Shown here: in pieces, positions 29,591-34,317 of the stretch
How the letters are laid out: every line of letters begins with the position of its first letter
How positions within the stretch are numbered: position 1 is the first letter of the stretch
Assembly (NCBI GenBank): GCA_013331265.1
Contig: DUGS01000155.1
Span: 26,094 to 60,410 of the forward strand
Source of the DNA: Methanosarcina sp.
GTDB taxonomy: Archaea; Halobacteriota; Methanosarcinia; Methanosarcinales; Methanosarcinaceae
Direction: 5' to 3'
Length of the DNA stretch: 34,317 bases
Notes under the pieces: model-generated
What the model saw: the letters and a program-made list of their open reading frames with translations, nothing else
What the model was told of the DNA's origin: nothing
Database searches by the model: none
Position numbers and translations under genes: made by a program

Positions 29591-30514
29591 ATGGCTAAAA
29601 TTTCCGTTATTGGTGCAGGAAATGTAGGTGCGACCACAGTCCAGCGGTTAGCCGAACTGGAAACTGGCGAAATAGTCATGACAGATATTGTGGAAGGATT
29701 GCCACAGGGGAAGGCTCTCGACCTTATGCAGGCGGGAGCAATTAATGGTTATGACACCAGGGTGAAAGGTACTAACGATTATGCAGATATTGCAGATTCT
29801 GACCTGGTAATAATTACAGCAGGGATTGCCAGAAAGCCTGGAATGAGCAGAGAAGACCTTATTAAAACTAATTCAAAAATAATAGGAGATGTCGCAAGAA
29901 ACATTGCAAAATACGCTCCGAACTCTATTGTTATAAATGTCACAAATCCTCTTGACATTATAACATACGTAGCCATGAAGGAAACTGGCTTTGAGCCAAA
30001 AAAGGTCTTTGGGATGAGTGGAGTTCTTGATGCAGGTCGTTTTGCAAGCTTCATAGCAGAGGAACTGAAGTGTTCAAGAAGGGATGTTGAGGCAATGGTT
30101 ATAGGAGGGCACGGAGATCTTATGGTCCCCCTTCCCCAGTATACCACAGTCGCTGGAATTCCGCTTCCAGAACTGCTTCCGGACAAGACAATTTCCAGGC
30201 TTGTGGAAAGAACAGTAAACGGAGGGGCTGAAATAGTAGAGCTTCTCAAACAGGGAAGCGCTTTTTATGCACCCTCTGCAGCTATCGTACGCATGGCAGA
30301 AGCCGTGCTTAAGGATTCGAAGCGTATGCTTCCGGCATCTGCATACCTTGAAGGGCAGTACGGGCAGAAAGGAATTTACTTCGGAGTGCCAGTAAAACTG
30401 GGAGCAAACGGTGTAGAGGAAATTCTTGAGCTTAAACTCGAAGAGAGCCAGTGTGAAATACTCAGAAAATCTTCCGAAACTATCCGAAGGGGAATTTCAC
30501 AGCTGGGGATATAA
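29591..30514 (+). CDS. mdh: Malate dehydrogenase
   Basis: 307 aa; KISVIGAGNVGATTVQRLAE, GIARKPGMSREDL, VTNPLDI, VIGGHGDLMVPLPQY. Confidence 0.95.
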   Translation: MAKISVIGAGNVGATTVQRLAELETGEIVMTDIVEGLPQGKALDLMQAGAINGYDTRVKGTNDYADIADSDLVIITAGIARKPGMSREDLIKTNSKIIGDVARNIAKYAPNSIVINVTNPLDIITYVAMKETGFEPKKVFGMSGVLDAGRFASFIAEELKCSRRDVEAMVIGGHGDLMVPLPQYTTVAGIPLPELLPDKTISRLVERTVNGGAEIVELLKQGSAFYAPSAAIVRMAEAVLKDSKRMLPASAYLEGQYGQKGIYFGVPVKLGANGVEEILELKLEESQCEILRKSSETIRRGISQLGI

Positions 30515-30759
30515 AAGAACCTGAACAGAAAGATAAGATATTAAAAGAGAGTATTAACAAAAGACAGGTTTCTGCTAACGGAAAAAGATTAGAAAATATT
30601 TCCGGCTAGTTAGAATGAATCTCAGAAGCCTGCCCATTTTCCTGTTTTGTTATTAAAACACGGACTGCTTAGTATATAATGCAGACTGAAAGGCTTTTCT
30701 AAGAAAAGTAAATAAACGGTTCGTTAATCTTAAACATTAAGGTTAAATAAAGTGAACTA

Positions 30760-30785
30760 CCCGCTAAATCTAAAGATTTAACGGG
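30760..30785. mobile_element. Solo IS200/IS605-type terminal hairpin (GAACTA-CCCGCTAAATCTAAAGATTTAACGGG-CTTCC)
   Basis: Near-perfect 12-bp stem flanked by GAACTA and CTTCC, as in TnpA-recognised ends; no tnpA/tnpB nearby. Confidence 0.5.
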
Positions 30786-30961
30786 CTTCCAGAATCATAG
30801 ATGACCTTTTGGAATCTCAATCTGGAAAACATATTTTTAATAGGGAAGAGAGACTGGTAAAACTGTAAGATATATAAGTATGTTTTTCATATAAGGTAGA
30901 GGAAGAACTTTAAATAAATTTAGAATGCATAGATAACTTAAATTAATAGAGCAGGGATATA

Positions 30962-31219
30962 ATGCGCGCAGAACTCACATCACTTTTTGGCCTAAACATA
31001 TACACAAATAACGGTGTTTATGTAGGGAAGTTGCAGGACCTTGTAATTGACGTAGAGGAACAGAAAGTAACAGGGCTTGCTGTTTCTGACGTCAACAGGG
31101 AACTTTTTGACCTTAGCAGTAGAGGTATTATCATTCCCTACCGGTGGGTTATAACCGCTGCGGATATTATCATAATTAGAGATGTTATCCAGAGATACAA
31201 AAAGAGGAAAGAAGACTGA
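30962..31219 (+). CDS. PRC-barrel domain protein
   Basis: 85 aa; GLNIYTNNGVYVGKLQDLVIDVEEQKVTGLAVSD...RGIIIPYRWVITAADIIII. Confidence 0.9.
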   Translation: MRAELTSLFGLNIYTNNGVYVGKLQDLVIDVEEQKVTGLAVSDVNRELFDLSSRGIIIPYRWVITAADIIIIRDVIQRYKKRKED

Positions 31220-31239
31220 ATAGTCTTTCGAAAAGGTAT

Positions 31240-31971
31240 ATGAAAAACCGGGAAATCTATGCTGAAATGCGCTGTATCCCGCCAGTGGTCTTGCGCGCTG
31301 ACGGCAGGAATTTCAAAAATACGCTTTCGGGACTGGGCTTTGAAAAACCATACGATAAAAACTTCGCCAGAGCAATGGCGGATACTGCTGAACTATTCAT
31401 AAAAAAAAGCGGGTTAAGCCCTCTTTTTGCCTATACTTTTTCAGATGAGATCAGTTTTCTTTTTACAGACCTCCCTTTTGACGGCAGGGTAGAAAAAATT
31501 GATTCTGTCGTGGCAAGTTTTCTTGGAAGCGCTCTTACAATAAAACTGCGGCTAGAAGTACCCATAGCTTTTGATTCCAGACTGATAGCTCTTCAGAAAG
31601 AGGAAATTACTGAGTATTTTCACTGGAGGCAACTGGAAGCCTGGAGAAACTTTGTAGCGTCCTGGGGGTATTATGCCCTCAGAAACGAAGGCGTGGAGAA
31701 AGATGTTGCTGCAAAATATTTGAAAGGAAAAAAAGAATGGGAAATTCATGAGATGCTTTTTGAGAAAGGAATAAATCTTGCGGCACTTCCTGCCTGGCAG
31801 AGGAGAGGAATTGTAATCTCTAAAAAAGAATATGAAATATCGGGTTTTAATCCGAGATCTGGTAAAGAAGTAAAATCTATACGAAGGAAAATAATCCAGA
31901 ACTGGGAAATTCCAAAATTCAAATCCGAAGAAGGAATAGCATTTTTAGAGAAACTTATTAATACAAATTAA
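31240..31971 (+). CDS. thg1: tRNA(His) guanylyltransferase
   Basis: VVLRADGRNFKNTLSGLGFEKPYDKNFARAM, FAYTFSDEISFLF, YFHWRQLEAWRNFVASWGYYAL. Confidence 0.92.
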   Translation: MKNREIYAEMRCIPPVVLRADGRNFKNTLSGLGFEKPYDKNFARAMADTAELFIKKSGLSPLFAYTFSDEISFLFTDLPFDGRVEKIDSVVASFLGSALTIKLRLEVPIAFDSRLIALQKEEITEYFHWRQLEAWRNFVASWGYYALRNEGVEKDVAAKYLKGKKEWEIHEMLFEKGINLAALPAWQRRGIVISKKEYEISGFNPRSGKEVKSIRRKIIQNWEIPKFKSEEGIAFLEKLINTN

Positions 31972-32009
31972 GTTTTTCAGAATAAGAAAATAAAAGGAAT
32001 GTAGATGCA

Positions 32010-32963
32010 ATGGACAGACTTGAGCTTATAAAAAGAAATGTTCAGGAAATTGTAACTGAAGAAGAACTGGAAGGACTACTTAATAAAAAAGAAGCTCCCC
32101 GTGCTTATGTAGGATATGAGCCAAGCGGAAAAATCCACATGGGACATGTCCTTACCGTAAACAAGTTAATGGATTTGCAAAAAGCAGGGTTCAAAATCAC
32201 TGTCCTGCTCGCAGATGTACACGCTTATATGAACAAGAAAGGCACTCTGGAAGAAGTCAAGAAAATTGCAGACTACAACAGGCGCTGCTTTATCGCTCTC
32301 GGGCTTGATGAAAAACAAACAGATTTCGTTTACGGGTCAACCTTCCAGCTGGGACCCGAGTACATGTTAAATGTTCTCAAACTCTCAAGAGCGGTCACTC
32401 TTAACAGGGCAAAGAGGAGCATGGACGAAGTAGGGCGTGCAATGGATGACCCCATGGTTTCCCAGATGGTTTATCCCCTGATGCAGGCTATTGACATTGC
32501 CATGCTCGGAGTGGATGTGTCGGTGGGAGGTATTGACCAGAGAAAAATCCACATGCTTGCCCGCGAAAACTTAAAAAGCCTCGGATTTGAAGTACCGATC
32601 TGTATTCACACTCCTATCCTCCTTGGTCTTGACGGAACCAAGATGGCTTCTTCAAAGGAAAATTATATTTCAGTAGATGATACGGAAGAGGAGATCTACA
32701 GGAAGTTTAAGAAAGCTTTCTGCAAGATTGGAGACGTAGAAGAAAACCCGATTCTTGCTCTTTTCCGCTATCATATCTTCCCAAGATATGAGTCCATCGT
32801 TATTGAAAGACCTGAGAAATTCGGTGGAAACCTTACCTACCACAGTTATGCTGAGATGGAAAGCGACTTCATAGAAGAAAAAGTCCACCCAATGGACCTT
32901 AAAAATTCAGCTGCAAAATATATAAATGAAATTCTGGACCCTGTCCGGAAAGTTCTTCTTTAA
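32010..32963 (+). CDS. tyrS: Tyrosyl-tRNA synthetase
   Basis: YVGYEPSGKIHMGHVLTVNKL, QAIDIAMLGVDVSVGGIDQRKIHMLARE, LDGTKMASSKEN. Confidence 0.96.
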   Translation: MDRLELIKRNVQEIVTEEELEGLLNKKEAPRAYVGYEPSGKIHMGHVLTVNKLMDLQKAGFKITVLLADVHAYMNKKGTLEEVKKIADYNRRCFIALGLDEKQTDFVYGSTFQLGPEYMLNVLKLSRAVTLNRAKRSMDEVGRAMDDPMVSQMVYPLMQAIDIAMLGVDVSVGGIDQRKIHMLARENLKSLGFEVPICIHTPILLGLDGTKMASSKENYISVDDTEEEIYRKFKKAFCKIGDVEENPILALFRYHIFPRYESIVIERPEKFGGNLTYHSYAEMESDFIEEKVHPMDLKNSAAKYINEILDPVRKVLL

Positions 32964-32969
32964 ATATAT

Positions 32970-32997
32970 GAGGGGACCCACCCCTCTAAATTTTTTT
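32970..32997 (+). terminator. Terminator-like hairpin GAGGGG-ACCCA-CCCCTC followed by a T-tract after tyrS
   Basis: Perfect 6-bp GC-rich arms, then TAAATTTTTTT. Confidence 0.75.
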
Positions 32998-33138
32998 GGA
33001 AATTCTGGGGTAAAGGCATATTCTTGAAGGGGAAGGGGAAAGCCGCAAAAGAGTGCCTGAAGATCCTGGATAAAATGTTATATATCTATACGGCATAGAA
33101 TATTTGAAGAGTTAGCTCAGAATTCCAGGGTGCTTTTT

Positions 33139-34311
33139 ATGAAATATATTTACCAGGACTCTACGGAACTGCCTGTACAGAGGGATTTCATTGAGGATCT
33201 GAAATCATTCATAGATATAACTGCTAAGGTAATTCCTCTGGAGAATTCTATCATAGAACTAAAGTGTAAAAACAAAGAAGAGCTCCATAAATTAAACAAT
33301 AGAATTATGGGAATGAACCTTTTTGAGGAAAAACTCAGAATACTGGTTAAGAAATTAGAAAGGGACATAGGCGCTGAGGATTTGGCATCCTGTACTGATG
33401 CAATCCTTACCACTTGCAGTGAAAATCTGGGGCGAAAGCGTGAAATTCTCGATATTGAATCCAGAAAAGTCGAAAGTGGAGCCGCTCAGGAGTACCAAAA
33501 AATAGAGGTCAAGGTCCTTGAGGCCCTCACACCATTTTTGATCTCGGGGATATATGGAGCAGAAAAAAGGTTTGAGCTTTCCAGCAGTACGAACGAAGTT
33601 TCAGGGGTAATGGAAGGTTCGATTTCAGGCGTTCAGTACTATTATAGGCTCTGGTTTGCAGAAGAGCCTCTAACAGTAGACAGACTTATTGGAAACTTTA
33701 GCCTGCCAGGCTGGACAAAAGCAGGAATTCTGCGAAAAGAAGAGAAAATCAAAATGCAGGACCTCTCAGATTATTTAGTAACCTCCCTTGAATATGACAG
33801 CGAAAAAAATGTTCGTATTATTCTTGAAAATAAAAAATCAAACCGGAAGTTCAGGATAGAAGGCGGAGGGCTCAATTACTTCGTGTATGAAGACGAGAAA
33901 GAAATTACTGCCGACAAAGAGCTTGGAGCTCGCATTGACATCTCAGTTCTCGCTAAGATTCCGGAAATGGTTCAGAATTATCTCAGGACAAACATCCGAA
34001 CCTATTCCCTTTCAAAAGTTCTGCTTGATGAAGAGGATGCAGTATCTACAAACCAGGTTTTTGACTGTCTGAAAGTAGTTGCCGAACAGTACGGCGTGAT
34101 CGTTAATGAATGCCTGGCAAAAGGTCATAATAAAGAAGAAATTACTATCAAAATGGAAAAGGCCGACGGAACAAGAACCGAGAAATATATTTCTAAAGCT
34201 GAAATGTACGCACAGCTTTCAGATATCGGCAGCGAAGGCGTTGAAATTGCAGAAATACTCGGCATGAACAGCAGAACTCAGATTAAGGACAGCAAATACC
34301 TGATTGTCTAA
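33139..34311 (+). CDS. Hypothetical protein, no recognised domain
   Basis: Intact 390-aa ORF with codon bias typical of the rest of the window. Confidence 0.7.
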   Translation: MKYIYQDSTELPVQRDFIEDLKSFIDITAKVIPLENSIIELKCKNKEELHKLNNRIMGMNLFEEKLRILVKKLERDIGAEDLASCTDAILTTCSENLGRKREILDIESRKVESGAAQEYQKIEVKVLEALTPFLISGIYGAEKRFELSSSTNEVSGVMEGSISGVQYYYRLWFAEEPLTVDRLIGNFSLPGWTKAGILRKEEKIKMQDLSDYLVTSLEYDSEKNVRIILENKKSNRKFRIEGGGLNYFVYEDEKEITADKELGARIDISVLAKIPEMVQNYLRTNIRTYSLSKVLLDEEDAVSTNQVFDCLKVVAEQYGVIVNECLAKGHNKEEITIKMEKADGTRTEKYISKAEMYAQLSDIGSEGVEIAEILGMNSRTQIKDSKYLIV

Positions 34312-34317
34312 TTTTTT

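Noticed and set aside
1-34317. tRNA or rRNA genes
   Set aside because: No GTTCRANNC T-loop with a matching acceptor stem, and no rRNA-like stretch, noticed in intergenic DNA; a tRNAscan-SE run would be decisive.

Overview
The window looks like chromosomal DNA from a Methanosarcina-type methanogenic archaeon. This rests on the combination of MCM helicase, RFC small subunit, archaeal histone, PycA/PycB plus biotin ligase, cupin-type phosphoglucose isomerase, a DacZ-like diadenylate cyclase, a solo NrpR domain, DUF1699, Thg1 and archaeal TyrS. Most genes are housekeeping. The left end (about 300-3700) is clearly AT-richer and looks like an acquired accessory island: a DUF262 (ParB/GmrS-like) gene lies 5 bp upstream of a HEPN RNase-like gene, followed by an orphan ORF that may be PUA/Nmad-like. 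This is the best candidate here for an uncharacterised defence or toxin module. Other notable signals are: two decayed ferredoxin (4Fe-4S) fragments, one with an in-frame TAG that could be a pyrrolysine codon or a nonsense mutation; a 65-bp MITE-like element with a palindrome nested inside an inverted repeat; a solo IS200/IS605-type hairpin; possible IS21-like end debris; a 1.2-kb ORF-poor AT-rich region upstream of DUF1699; and several two-copy short tandem duplications in intergenic DNA. I found no tRNA, rRNA or CRISPR array. All family calls come from reading the translations; no database searches were run.
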